Position numbers and translations under genes: made by a program
The notes under the pieces: generated by a model
What the model saw: the letters and a program-made list of their open reading frames with translations, nothing else
Database searches by the model: none
What the model was told of the DNA's origin: nothing
Shown: positions 9,237-18,015 of the stretch, one piece after another
Layout: every line of letters starts with the position of its first letter
Position numbering within the stretch: the stretch's first letter is position 1
Assembly: GCF_003072065.1 (NCBI RefSeq)
Contig: NZ_QCYG01000007.1
Coordinates: 1 to 64,000 of the forward strand
Length of the DNA stretch: 64,000 nt
Reading direction: 5' to 3'
From: Thalassorhabdomicrobium marinisediminis
GTDB taxonomy: Bacteria; Pseudomonadota; Alphaproteobacteria; Rhodobacterales; Rhodobacteraceae

Positions 9237-10385
9237 ATGGCGCATCCAAGACCCGAGGTCGCGTTCGCCCCCTGGGACGATCCCGAGGCCAAGCCGCTGA
9301 TCCAATTCAAGAATGTCACCAAACGTTTCGGTGACTTCACGGCCATCGAAGACCTGACACTCGACATTTATGCCAAGGAATTCTTCGCTCTGCTCGGCCC
9401 GTCCGGCTGCGGCAAGACGACCCTGATGCGCATGTTGGGCGGGTTCGAGACCCCAAGCGAGGGGACGATCCTGCTTGATGGCGTCGATATCGGACCGGTG
9501 CCGCCGAACGAGCGGCCGGTGAACATGATGTTCCAGTCCTATGCGCTGTTCCCGCACCTGAGCGTCTGGGACAACATCGCCTTCGGGCTGAAACGCTCCG
9601 CCATGCCGAAAGACCAGATTGGTGATCGGGTGGAAAAGATGCTCAAGCTGACGCAGCTGGGCAAGTTCGCCAAACGCAAGCCGCACCAGATTTCCGGCGG
9701 GCAGCGTCAGCGCGTGGCCTTGGCGCGGGCGCTGGCCAAGGCGCCGAAACTGCTGTTGCTTGACGAACCTTTGGGTGCGCTCGACAAGAAGCTGCGCCAC
9801 GAAACCCAGTTCGAGCTGATGGACATTCAGGAAACCACAGGCACCACTTTCGTGATCGTCACCCACGATCAAGAAGAGGCGATGACCGTCGCCAGCCGCG
9901 TCGCGGTGATGACCGAAGGCAAGTTGGCACAGGTGGCCACGCCAGACCAGATCTACGAAGCGCCCAATTCGACCTATGTGGCGGATTTCATTGGCGATGT
10001 GAACATCATCGAAGGCACCGTAGAAGTCCCTGAAAAGGGCGCGGCCGACACGGCCGTGACGATCCGCTGGGCCAACCACAAGGCTCCGATCAACGCCTAT
10101 TCCGACCGCCATTTGCCCGCCGCCAGCTCGGTGCATTTCGCCATCCGGCCCGAGAAGGTTGCGATCTCCTCCGAGGCGCCCGAGGCGGCCAATGTTGTTG
10201 AGGGCAAGATCCTCGACATCGCCTATCTCGGCAACATCTCGACCTATCACGTTGAGGTGGCCCCCGGCATGGTGATCAAGGCGCAGGCCACGAACAACCG
10301 CCGGATTTCGCGGCGCAACCTGACGTGGGAGGATCACGTCTACCTGAGCTGGACCGACACCGCCGGTGTCGTGTTGACCGAATGA
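9237..10385 (+). CDS. potG: Polyamine ABC transporter ATP-binding protein (PotG-like)
   Basis: ATPase subunit, 382 aa, from the second of two adjacent ATG codons. The second is favoured because the AGGA ribosome site is only three bases from the first. Walker A GPSGCGKTT, signature ISGGQRQR, Walker B LLLDEPLGA and the switch THDQEEAMTVA are present. They are followed by the C-terminal TOBE domain (HFAIRPEKVAIS, ILDIAYLGNISTYHVEV) found in polyamine/spermidine importers. The stop overlaps the potH start (ATGA). It energises uptake through PotHI. Confidence 0.93.
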   Translation: MAHPRPEVAFAPWDDPEAKPLIQFKNVTKRFGDFTAIEDLTLDIYAKEFFALLGPSGCGKTTLMRMLGGFETPSEGTILLDGVDIGPVPPNERPVNMMFQSYALFPHLSVWDNIAFGLKRSAMPKDQIGDRVEKMLKLTQLGKFAKRKPHQISGGQRQRVALARALAKAPKLLLLDEPLGALDKKLRHETQFELMDIQETTGTTFVIVTHDQEEAMTVASRVAVMTEGKLAQVATPDQIYEAPNSTYVADFIGDVNIIEGTVEVPEKGAADTAVTIRWANHKAPINAYSDRHLPAASSVHFAIRPEKVAISSEAPEAANVVEGKILDIAYLGNISTYHVEVAPGMVIKAQATNNRRISRRNLTWEDHVYLSWTDTAGVVLTE

Positions 10386-11488
10386 ACTGGCGCGGTCGCC
10401 TTCTGATCCTGCTGCCCTATACGTGGCTGCTGCTGTTCTTTCTGGTGCCCTTCGGCATCGTCCTGAAAATCTCGTTGTCGGACATCGCGCTGGCGATTCC
10501 GCCCTACACGCCGACGATGAAGGACGGGCTTTGGACAATGTTGTCCGGGCTGGACCTTGAGAACTACGCCTTCATCGGCGCGGGCGCGGTTTTCGCGGCC
10601 TTTCTGGGGGTCGCCGCGCTGGCGCTGCTGTTCCGCGTGGTGTTTCCGCGCGTGCGGCGGGCCATGTCGTTTGACGCCCGGCACGGGTTGTTCGACAGCG
10701 TGGCCGCCGCCCTCATCGCGCTGGCCGTGGCGCTGGTCAACGTGGCGCTGGTGGCGGCGGTGCTTAGCGTGCTCTTTCCGGCGCTGTCGGGCTTCATCGA
10801 CATTCCCGATTTCCTGTACTTCGCGGCCTATCTCTCCTCGCTCAAGATCGCGGTGATCTCAACCTTTCTGACGCTGCTGATCGGCTATCCCATCGCCTAT
10901 GGCATGGCGCGCGCGGCGGCCCATTGGCGCCCGACCCTGTTGATGCTGGTGATCCTGCCGTTCTGGACCTCGTTCCTGATCCGCGTCTATGCGTGGATGG
11001 GCATTCTGAGCACCGAAGGCTACCTGAACCAACTGCTGTTGCAGATCGGCGTGATTTCCGAGCCGCTGACGATCCTGAACACCAACATCGCGGTCTATAT
11101 CGGCATCGTTTACACCTATCTGCCGTTCATGGTGCTGCCGATCTATGCCTCGCTCGAGAAGATGGACGACAGCCTTGTGGAAGCCGCAGAAGACCTAGGC
11201 TGCACCGCCCTCTCCGCCTTCTGGCTGGTCACCGCGCCGCTGTCGAAACCCGGCGTCATCGCGGGCTGTTTTCTGGTCTTCATCCCGACGCTGGGCGAAT
11301 TCGTGATCCCGTCGCTGCTCGGCGGCTCCAACACGGTGATGATCGGCAAGGTGCTCTGGGAAGAGTTCTTCAACAACCGCGATTGGCCCGTGGCCTCGGC
11401 CGTGGCGGTGATCCTGCTGTTGATCCTGATCGTGCCCATCGTGCTGTTCCAGCGCAACCAGCAGGCCCAGCGGGAGGTTGACGGATGA
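10382..11488 (+). CDS. potH: Polyamine ABC transporter permease (PotH-like) with an extra membrane hairpin
   Basis: Inner-membrane permease, 368 aa from the ATG that overlaps the potG stop. The family core is clear: LILLPYTWLLLFFLVPFGIVLKISLSD at the start, SLKIAVISTFLTLLIGYPIAYGMAR, the WTSFLIRVYAWMG block, and the coupling loop EAAEDLGCTALSAFWLVTAPLSKPG. Between NYAFI (residue 65) and YFAAYLSSLK (residue 146) there are about 75 residues that I do not recognise from E. coli-type PotH. They contain two strongly hydrophobic stretches (about 66-88 and 106-135) joined by a basic loop, which looks like an inserted transmembrane hairpin. The insert explains the excess over the usual 285-300 aa. 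Confidence 0.9.
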   Translation: MNWRGRLLILLPYTWLLLFFLVPFGIVLKISLSDIALAIPPYTPTMKDGLWTMLSGLDLENYAFIGAGAVFAAFLGVAALALLFRVVFPRVRRAMSFDARHGLFDSVAAALIALAVALVNVALVAAVLSVLFPALSGFIDIPDFLYFAAYLSSLKIAVISTFLTLLIGYPIAYGMARAAAHWRPTLLMLVILPFWTSFLIRVYAWMGILSTEGYLNQLLLQIGVISEPLTILNTNIAVYIGIVYTYLPFMVLPIYASLEKMDDSLVEAAEDLGCTALSAFWLVTAPLSKPGVIAGCFLVFIPTLGEFVIPSLLGGSNTVMIGKVLWEEFFNNRDWPVASAVAVILLLILIVPIVLFQRNQQAQREVDG

Positions 11489-12300
11489 GACGTTTCACTT
11501 GGTTCAATGCCACGGCGCTGACCTTCGGTTTCGCCTTCCTGTATCTGCCGATGTTGATCCTGATCTCCTACAGCTTCAACGAATCGCGGCTGGTGACGGT
11601 CTGGGCGGGCTTTTCGACCAAATGGTATGGCGAGCTGTTGCAGAACGAACAGTTCCTGAAAGCGGCCTGGGTGACGCTCAAGGTGGCGTTCTGGTCCTCG
11701 ACGCTGGCCACGGTGCTGGGCACGATGGCGGCCTATATCATGGTGCGCGCGGGGCGTTTCCGCGGGCGCGGCCTGTTTTCGGGGATGATCTATGCGCCGC
11801 TGGTGATGCCCGAAGTCATCACCGGCCTGTCGCTTCTGCTGTTCTTCATCGCCATCGGGCTGGACCGCGGCGTGCTGACAATCGTGCTGGCGCACACGAC
11901 CTTTGCCATGTGCTACGTCAGCGTGGTCGTGACCTCGCGTTTGGTGAGCTTCGACCGCTCGCTCGAGGAAGCCGCCCTTGATCTGGGCTGCACGCCCTTC
12001 GATGCCTTCCGCAGCGTGACCCTGCCGATCATTCTGCCTGCGGTGATCTCCGGCTGGCTCTTGGCTTTCACCCTGTCGCTGGACGATCTGGTGATCGCTT
12101 CCTTCACATCCGGCCCTTCGTCCACGACCTTGCCGATCAAAATCTTCTCGGCCGTGCGGCTGGGCGTCACGCCCGAGATCAACGCCCTGTCGACGCTGAT
12201 GATCGGGATCGTGACGGTCGGGGTGATTGCGGCCTCTCTGGTGTCCCGCGCGAGCACGATCAAGGCGCGCGCGGATGAACAGCGGGCGAACCAGACTTAA
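11485..12300 (+). CDS. potI: Polyamine ABC transporter permease (PotI-like)
   Basis: Second permease subunit, 271 aa, the normal PotI/PotC length with six predicted membrane spans. Recognisable parts are FAFLYLPMLILISYSFNESR, the YAPLVMPEVITGLSLLLFF block and the coupling loop EEAALDLGCTPFDAFRSVTLPIILP. Its start overlaps the potH stop (ATGA). Its TAA stop shares the tetranucleotide TTAA with the stop codon of the convergent PLP-enzyme gene. It completes the potFGHI set. Confidence 0.93.
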   Translation: MRRFTWFNATALTFGFAFLYLPMLILISYSFNESRLVTVWAGFSTKWYGELLQNEQFLKAAWVTLKVAFWSSTLATVLGTMAAYIMVRAGRFRGRGLFSGMIYAPLVMPEVITGLSLLLFFIAIGLDRGVLTIVLAHTTFAMCYVSVVVTSRLVSFDRSLEEAALDLGCTPFDAFRSVTLPIILPAVISGWLLAFTLSLDDLVIASFTSGPSSTTLPIKIFSAVRLGVTPEINALSTLMIGIVTVGVIAASLVSRASTIKARADEQRANQT

Positions 12301-13478
12301 GGTTTCTGGCTTTCCGCGATGGCGTGGGTGAGTTCCCGGATCAACAGATCGGGGTCCTCAAGCCCCACCGAGACCCGGAAGAACCCTTCGGAAATGCCAA
12401 GCGCCGCCCGCGCCTCGGGCGTCAATGCCCGGTGCGAAGAGGATGCCGGATGGCTGAGCGTGGTGCCCACGTCGCCCAGTGTGGGCGCGAAGGGAAGGTC
12501 CGGCACCGCCCGTGTGAGCGCGTTGGCCGCCGCCCGTCCGCCCGCCACTTCGAACGACATCATATTGCCCGGCCGGTCCCCCAGCACGGACGTCACCCGG
12601 TTGTGGTCCGGGTGGTCCGGACGGCTGGGATGCAGGACCTGCAGCACTCCCTCTAGCCCCGACAAAGCCTCGGCCAACGCGCTGGCCGTCGCCTCGGCGC
12701 GGTCATAGCGCAGATCGAAAGACTGCAAGCCGCGCTCGGCCAGCCAGCAATCGAAGGGGCTCGGCGTCATCCCCCAAGAGGTATTGGCGACGTAGATTTG
12801 CTCCATCAATGCGGGATCCTTCGCCACCGCATAGCCCAACGTCGCATCGGAATGGCCGGCGAGCAGTTTGGTCACCGAATGGATGACGATATCCGCGCCG
12901 TGCTCGAACCGCCGATAGCCGCGCGGCGTCGTGAAGGTGTTGTCCACCATCAACAGAATGCCCCGCTCGGCGCAAAGCTTGGCGATCCCCTCCATATCGG
13001 CGATGCGGATCGTCGGGTTCGACACGACCTCGACCACGATCATCCGCGTCTCGCGCCGGATCGCGGCCTCGATCGCGCTTGCATCGGTCGGATCGGCCAG
13101 CGTGGTTTGCACCCCGAACTTGGGCAAATCCTCGGTCATTAGTCGCAGGGTGCGCCCGTAAAGCTGGTCCGCGCCGATCACGTGGTCGCCCGCTTTCAGC
13201 ACACCCAGAAACACCGCCCCGACGGCGGACATGCCCGAGCCGGTGATGATCCCGCCGTCCACACCCTCAAGCGCGTCGATCTTCTGGGCCAGAACGGTCG
13301 CGTTCGGATGGCCTTCACGGGCATAGGTGAAGCCGGTGCCGCCTTCGTATTGCGCATCAAGCGCGTCCGGATCGGGCGAGGCATAGACCACCGAAGGCTG
13401 CAGCGGCGTTACTACCGGGCGCGAGGTGGACGTGGGCCAGTCCGGCCGGCGTGTGAGGGACGTTCTGTGATCGGTCAT
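12297..13478 (-). CDS. Trans-sulfuration family PLP enzyme (Cys/Met metabolism)
   Basis: PLP-dependent enzyme of the cystathionine gamma-synthase/lyase and O-acyl-homoserine sulfhydrylase family, 393 aa from the ATG. A TTG one codon upstream is less likely. Visible are the Y-R region FTYAREGHPNATVLAQKIDALEG, the ring-stacking loop GADQLYGRTLRLM, the aspartate of ILLMVDNTFTTP, and the Schiff-base lysine in HSVTKLLAGHSD. The C-terminal VSVGLEDPDLLIREL is also typical. Last gene of the yicC-gmk-gamma-carbonic-anhydrase cluster. Sequence alone does not separate lyase, synthase and sulfhydrylase. A distant metA-like gene in this window predicts O-acetylhomoserine as the possible partner substrate. 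Confidence 0.85.
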   Translation of the reverse strand: MTDHRTSLTRRPDWPTSTSRPVVTPLQPSVVYASPDPDALDAQYEGGTGFTYAREGHPNATVLAQKIDALEGVDGGIITGSGMSAVGAVFLGVLKAGDHVIGADQLYGRTLRLMTEDLPKFGVQTTLADPTDASAIEAAIRRETRMIVVEVVSNPTIRIADMEGIAKLCAERGILLMVDNTFTTPRGYRRFEHGADIVIHSVTKLLAGHSDATLGYAVAKDPALMEQIYVANTSWGMTPSPFDCWLAERGLQSFDLRYDRAEATASALAEALSGLEGVLQVLHPSRPDHPDHNRVTSVLGDRPGNMMSFEVAGGRAAANALTRAVPDLPFAPTLGDVGTTLSHPASSSHRALTPEARAALGISEGFFRVSVGLEDPDLLIRELTHAIAESQKP

Positions 13479-13487
13479 CAAAGGCTT

Positions 13488-14003
13488 TCAAAGGGGGGCA
13501 AGGCCCTTGCGGAACCGTGCGGCGTTGTTCTGATAATTCTCGGCCGAGGTGGCCAAGGCTTTGGTGGCGGCGTCGTCAAGCTCGCGCACGACCTTGCTGA
13601 TGCCCACCACCAGCGAGCGGTCAGCGATCTCCTTGCCCTCGGTCACCAGCGCCCCTGCCCCGATCAGACAGCTTTGGCCCACGCGCGCGCCGTTCAACAC
13701 GGTCGCGTTCATCCCGATCAACGTCGTGTCACCGATGGTGCAGCCGTGCAGCATGGCCTTGTGTCCCACGGTGCAATTTTTCCCGATGGTCAGCCGATAG
13801 CCCATGTCCGTGTGCAGCACGCAGTTTTCCTGCACGTTGCTGCCCGCGCCCACGGTGATCGTCTCGTTATCGCCCCGAATAGTGGTGCCGAACCAGATCG
13901 ACGCCCCGGCCTCGATCACCACCTTGCCGATGATATGGCACCCCGGCGCGATCCAGGCGTCCGGATGGACCTGCGGCGCGTGGCCATCGAGTTCATAGAG
14001 CAT
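13488..14003 (-). CDS. Gamma-class carbonic anhydrase-like left-handed beta-helix protein
   Basis: 171-aa protein of the gamma carbonic anhydrase/PaaY/YrdA group. The hexapeptide-repeat beta-helix runs through most of the chain ([23 protein letters not shown], then [18 protein letters not shown]). The three zinc-ligand histidines can be seen in HTDMG and HKAMLHGC. The start overlaps the gmk stop (TGATG). The last 30 residues form the capping helix. Whether it hydrates CO2 or acts in another way is open, since many members of this subgroup lack demonstrated activity. Confidence 0.88.
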   Translation of the reverse strand: MLYELDGHAPQVHPDAWIAPGCHIIGKVVIEAGASIWFGTTIRGDNETITVGAGSNVQENCVLHTDMGYRLTIGKNCTVGHKAMLHGCTIGDTTLIGMNATVLNGARVGQSCLIGAGALVTEGKEIADRSLVVGISKVVRELDDAATKALATSAENYQNNAARFRKGLAPL

Positions 14004-14641
14004 CAGGCATCTCCTTCGTATTCGGTTTGCAGATCGCGCACGAAATCGTTCAGGCTGTGCTGGCGTTCCCGGCGCAGGCGTTCCGCCGTCAGGATCGCCT
14101 TGAGGTTTTCCGCGCAGGCGTCGGCGTCGTCGTTCACCAGCACATAGTCATATTCCGCCCAATGGCTGACTTCATCAAGGGATTTGGCCATCCGGTTGGC
14201 GATCACCTCATCGCTGTCCTGCCCGCGTGAGCGCAGGCGGTGCTCGAGCACGGCCATGCTGGGCGGCAGAAGGAAGATCGACACCACGTCATTGCCCAGC
14301 GAGGAGTTGCGGATCTGCTGGCCGCCCTGCCAATCGATGTCAAAGAGCGTATCAAGCCCCGCGCCCATCGCCTCTTTCACCGGCGCCTTGGGCGAGCCGT
14401 AGAGGTTGTCGAAAACCGTGGCATGTTCCAGCATTTCCCCGTTCTCGACCAGATCGGTGAAAGCCTCACGGGTGACGAAATGGTAATCCACGCCGTCAAC
14501 CTCGCCCACGCGCGCAGGCCGCGTGGTGGCCGAGACCGAAAAGCGGATCGACGGGTCCCACTCCCGCAAAAGTTTGGAATGAAAGGACTTTCCCGCACCA
14601 GAGGGGGAAGACAGGATGATAAGAAGGCCGCGCCGCTTCAT
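14003..14641 (-). CDS. gmk: Guanylate kinase
   Basis: Converts GMP to GDP using ATP; 212 aa from the ATG encoding [10 protein letters not shown] longer in-frame reading to 14740 would run into yicC and is rejected. The P-loop [10 protein letters not shown], the GMP-binding block [23 protein letters not shown], and [11 protein letters not shown] are all present. Start lies two bases after the yicC stop. The yicC-gmk arrangement is widespread in proteobacteria. Confidence 0.96.
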   Translation of the reverse strand: MKRRGLLIILSSPSGAGKSFHSKLLREWDPSIRFSVSATTRPARVGEVDGVDYHFVTREAFTDLVENGEMLEHATVFDNLYGSPKAPVKEAMGAGLDTLFDIDWQGGQQIRNSSLGNDVVSIFLLPPSMAVLEHRLRSRGQDSDEVIANRMAKSLDEVSHWAEYDYVLVNDDADACAENLKAILTAERLRRERQHSLNDFVRDLQTEYEGDA

Positions 14642-14643
14642 GG

Positions 14644-15528
14644 CTACTCCACGTTTTGAACTTGTTCGCGCATCTGGTCGATGACAGCTTTGAGCGCCAG
14701 ACCAACCCCGGTGAGGTCGACATCCTGCGCCTTGGAACACAGGGTATTCGCCTCGCGGTTAAATTCCTGTGTCAGAAAATCGAGTTTGCGGCCGCACGGC
14801 CCGCCGTTGGCCAACAGCTCCCGCGCGGCCTGCACATGGGCGCGCAGGCGGTCAATCTCTTCGGTGATGTCGGATTTCACGGCGATCAGGGCAAGTTCCT
14901 GCGCGACGCGGTCCGGATCGACGCCGGTGGCATCTTCCATGACCCGCGCCAGCGCCGCGGTCATCTGAGCCTTCACCGCATCGGGCCGCGCCCGGGCCAT
15001 GTCGGCGGCGCGGACCGTGAGCGCTTCGATCTCGTTCACCTGTTGCGTCAGCACCGCGTGAAGGCGCTGGCCCTCACCTTCGCGCATAGTCAGAAGCGCG
15101 GTAAGCGCCGTTTGAAAATCGGCAAACAGCGGTTCGGCCAGATCGGCGCTCTCTGCCTGGGTCGCGATCAGGACGCCCCGTTGCGCCAGAACGTCGGCGG
15201 CGGTGGGCTGGCCCAGCGTCACCCCCTTGTCGAAGGCCCGTTCCTGCACCGCGTCCAACGCGTCCAGCACCGCATCGAGCCGCGCGGGATCGACCGCCAG
15301 CGCACCCTCGCCCGCATCCCGCGTCAGGCGGAGCCCGATGCTGACGTTGCCCCGGGTGATCCGGGCGTTCACCGCTTCTCGCACCCGCGCCTCAAGCCCG
15401 TCGATGTCCTCGGGCAGACGCAGCTTCACATCCCGGCCGCGCCCGTTGACGCTGCGCAACTCCCAGACCCAGGTCGCGCGCTCGGCGGCTCCCTGCGCGG
15501 TGGCGAAGGCGGTCATGGATCGGATCAC
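14644..15528 (-). CDS. yicC: YicC family endoribonuclease-like protein
   Basis: 294 aa from a GTG start (VIRSMTAFA), chosen because GGAG lies six bases upstream and because family members begin with the motif xxxSMTAFA. An ATG at 15570 would add 14 residues without homology. The N-terminal YicC domain ([19 protein letters not shown]) and the C-terminal DUF1732 domain ([21 protein letters not shown]) are both intact. E. coli YicC is reported as an endoribonuclease involved in small-RNA turnover; that role here is inferred. First gene of the cluster with gmk. Confidence 0.93.
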   Translation of the reverse strand: MIRSMTAFATAQGAAERATWVWELRSVNGRGRDVKLRLPEDIDGLEARVREAVNARITRGNVSIGLRLTRDAGEGALAVDPARLDAVLDALDAVQERAFDKGVTLGQPTAADVLAQRGVLIATQAESADLAEPLFADFQTALTALLTMREGEGQRLHAVLTQQVNEIEALTVRAADMARARPDAVKAQMTAALARVMEDATGVDPDRVAQELALIAVKSDITEEIDRLRAHVQAARELLANGGPCGRKLDFLTQEFNREANTLCSKAQDVDLTGVGLALKAVIDQMREQVQNVE

Positions 15529-15803
15529 GGGCAACTCCGGTAGTGGCGATGTGCCTGCACCTAAAGGCAAACCTTGCCACGGGGCAAGGGCCGCCCCCCG
15601 TTTGCGCGGGCAAAATCCACCCCCACAGGGGGCCGCGTTAACCCGTTAAGACTTTGTTTAGAGTATTCTGCAGCAAGCTGTGGCACATTCGGATGACATT
15701 GCGACAAATTTTAAGCGTCAAGGCGGGCTTCTTTTCCGTGACCATTGCAGACATGCCCCCGATCCGCCGCCCCCGGCACCAACCCGAACCGCAGGACGTT
15801 CTG

Positions 15804-16454
15804 ATGACCAACCCGACGGCCCCCCGTGATCTTGAACGCTATTGGGCCAGCCTGCCACGCCTGCGCGGCGTGCCTTTGCGCCGTGACCTTGATCCGGCCG
15901 CGATGGAGGGGTTGCTTGAGGATTGCTTCATCCTGGAACGGGTGGCCCCCGGTGTTGCGCGGTTCCGGGTCGCGGGGCGCAACCTGCACCGGCTGCTGGG
16001 GGTCGAGCCCCGGGGCCTGCCGCTCACCGCTGCCTTCCTGCCCGAGGCGCGCGCGGCGATGGCACAGCATCTGGACGCGGCCTTTACGACGCCCGGCCTT
16101 GTCGAGCTGTCCCTTGATGGGCCGCGCGCGGTGGCGCAGCCGCGACTGAGTGGCAAAATTCTTCTGCTGCCCCTGCGCGACGATCACGGTCAGATCAGCC
16201 GCCTTCTGGGGCTTCTGGTGATGAGCGGCCGACGCGGGTTGGGCGGGCGGCGCTTCACGATTTCGCAGACTGAACACGCGCGGTTTGAGCCGATCCCGGG
16301 GCTGCACCCTGTTTCCACGCCGGAAACGGGCCTCAAGGATGGGTTGACGGGTCCGTCACATCAAACAATCGCGCACCGCAGCCCTGCGCGGGCGGCAGAC
16401 AGCAACAAGGCGGAGGACCGACCAGCCCTCCGCCTTGTTGTTTCCAATTCCTAG
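15804..16454 (+). CDS. PAS-domain protein (PAS_5-like family)
   Basis: 216 aa from the ATG preceded by AGGAC; in-frame starts at 15753 and 15654 are possible but have no ribosome site. The N-terminal 140 residues fit the single-PAS family common in Alphaproteobacteria: ERYWASLPRLRG, then LRRDLDPAAMEGLLEDCFILERV, then FRVAGRNLHRLLGVEPRG. No catalytic output domain is visible, and ligand and role are unknown. The last 15-20 codons overlap a strong terminator hairpin, so the C-terminal tail is encoded by the terminator itself. The neighbours are transcribed away or convergently, so it is probably monocistronic. Confidence 0.75.
   Translation: MTNPTAPRDLERYWASLPRLRGVPLRRDLDPAAMEGLLEDCFILERVAPGVARFRVAGRNLHRLLGVEPRGLPLTAAFLPEARAAMAQHLDAAFTTPGLVELSLDGPRAVAQPRLSGKILLLPLRDDHGQISRLLGLLVMSGRRGLGGRRFTISQTEHARFEPIPGLHPVSTPETGLKDGLTGPSHQTIAHRSPARAADSNKAEDRPALRLVVSNS
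16403..16446. terminator. Perfect 14-bp hairpin terminator between the PAS gene and aroG
   Basis: A perfect 14-bp stem (16403-16416 with 16427-16440) and a 10-nt loop are followed on the plus strand by TTTCC. It lies inside the last codons of the PAS gene and about 30 bases beyond the convergent DAHP synthase stop, so it can serve both transcripts. Confidence 0.8.
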
Positions 16455-16468
16455 ACCGGTTCCGCCGC

Positions 16469-17839
16469 TTAGGCGGATTGTGCGGTCTTCACCCCGTCGC
16501 GCCGGGCCGAAAGCTCTTCCGCGATGAGGAAGGCCAGCTCAAGCGACTGCGAGGCGTTCAGACGCGGATCGCAGGCGGTGTGGTAGCGGTCCGACAGATT
16601 CTCGTCAGTCACCGCGCGCACGCCGCCGGTGCACTCGGTCACATCCGCGCCGGTCATCTCGACGTGGACACCGCCGGGAACCGTGCCTTCGGCGTTGTGG
16701 ACAGCGAAGAACTCACGCACTTCGCGCAGGACCGAATCGAAGGGCCGCGTCTTGTAGCCCGAAGAGGATTTGATCGTGTTGCCGTGCATCGGATCGCAGG
16801 ACCAGACGACGTTGGCGCCTTCCTCTTCCACGGCCCGGATCAAGCGCGGCAGATGTTCGCCCACGGTCCCCGCACCGAAGCGCGCGATCAGGGTCAGGCG
16901 GCCGGCCTCGTTCTCGGGGTTGAGCTTGGCCATCAGCGCCTTGAGGTGGCCCGTGGTCATGGTCGGCCCACACTTGAGCCCGATGGGGTTCTGCACGCCC
17001 GAGGCATATTCCACATGGGCGCCGTCCGGCTGCCGGGTGCGGTCGCCGATCCAGATCATGTGACCCGAGCCTGCAAGCCACTTGCCCGAGGTGGAATCGA
17101 GCCGCGTCAGCGCCTCTTCGTATTCCAGCAGCAAAGCTTCATGCGAGGTGTAGAAGTTCACCGTTTGCAATTCGTGGTTCGTCTCGGTCGTCAGCCCGGC
17201 GGCCTGCATGAAGTCCAGCGTGTCGGAAATCCGCTCGGCCATGGCGCGGTATTTCTCCGCTTCGGGTGCGCCGGTAAAGCCCAGCGTCCAGCCGTGGACC
17301 TGATGCACGTCCGCATAGCCCCCGGTCGAGAAGGCCCGCAACAGGTTCAGCGTGCCCGCCGCCTGGGTATAGGCCTGAAGCATCTTTTCGGGGTTGGGGA
17401 TGCGCGCCTCGGGCGTGAAGTCCAGATCGTTGATGATGTCGCCGCGGTAGCTGGGAAGCTCCTGCCCGTTCACGGTCTCGGTCGGGGCCGAGCGGGGCTT
17501 GGCGAACTGACCGGCCATCCGGCCGACCTTCACCACCGGCACCTTGGCGCCATAGGTCAGCACCATTGCCATCTGCAACATCACCTTGAAAGTGTCGCGG
17601 ATCGCATCGGCCTGGAAGGCGGCAAAACTCTCGGCGCAGTCGCCCCCCTGCAACAGGAAGGCATCGCCCCGGCTCACATCGGCCAGCTCGGCCCGCAGGC
17701 GGCGCGCTTCTCCGGCAAAGACCAACGGTGGATAGCTGCTCAACTTCTCCTCCACAGCGGCCAGGGCCGCGGCGTCGGTATAGTCGGGCATCTGAACCCG
17801 CGGCTTGTTGCGCCAGTCAGATTTGTTCCAGTCCGTCAT
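16469..17839 (-). CDS. 3-deoxy-7-phosphoheptulonate synthase, class II
   Basis: First step of the shikimate pathway (phosphoenolpyruvate plus erythrose 4-phosphate to DAHP). 456 aa, the length of the class II (plant/Mycobacterium-type) enzyme rather than the 350-aa class I type. Characteristic stretches are [13 protein letters not shown] (metal-binding Cys), [36 protein letters not shown], and GGVHVEMTG. Monocistronic, with a shared terminator at its 3' end and a divergent GlxA-type regulator upstream. Confidence 0.95.
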   Translation of the reverse strand: MTDWNKSDWRNKPRVQMPDYTDAAALAAVEEKLSSYPPLVFAGEARRLRAELADVSRGDAFLLQGGDCAESFAAFQADAIRDTFKVMLQMAMVLTYGAKVPVVKVGRMAGQFAKPRSAPTETVNGQELPSYRGDIINDLDFTPEARIPNPEKMLQAYTQAAGTLNLLRAFSTGGYADVHQVHGWTLGFTGAPEAEKYRAMAERISDTLDFMQAAGLTTETNHELQTVNFYTSHEALLLEYEEALTRLDSTSGKWLAGSGHMIWIGDRTRQPDGAHVEYASGVQNPIGLKCGPTMTTGHLKALMAKLNPENEAGRLTLIARFGAGTVGEHLPRLIRAVEEEGANVVWSCDPMHGNTIKSSSGYKTRPFDSVLREVREFFAVHNAEGTVPGGVHVEMTGADVTECTGGVRAVTDENLSDRYHTACDPRLNASQSLELAFLIAEELSARRDGVKTAQSA

Positions 17840-18015
17840 GTCATGCTCCGAAGATAGAAATTGAAGGTACGTTAGCGATACCAGCCCTGCTTATAGCGAA
17901 ACCGCACGGCAAGGTCCAAGGCAAATACCCGGGATCTTTCAGGGAAACAACGGCAATGCCCTTGATCCTTGCAACAAAAGGTGGTGAGCATCTTTCAACG
18001 ACAGAGAGAAATGCC

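Noticed and set aside
8955-10538. A 527-codon minus-strand open frame opposite potF, potG and potH
   Set aside because: Spans three real genes including their junctions and shows no recognisable motif.
15638-15649. TTAACCCGTTAA upstream of the PAS gene as a CtrA site
   Set aside because: The spacing between TTAA halves is four bases, not the seven of the CtrA full site, and TTAACCAT is absent.
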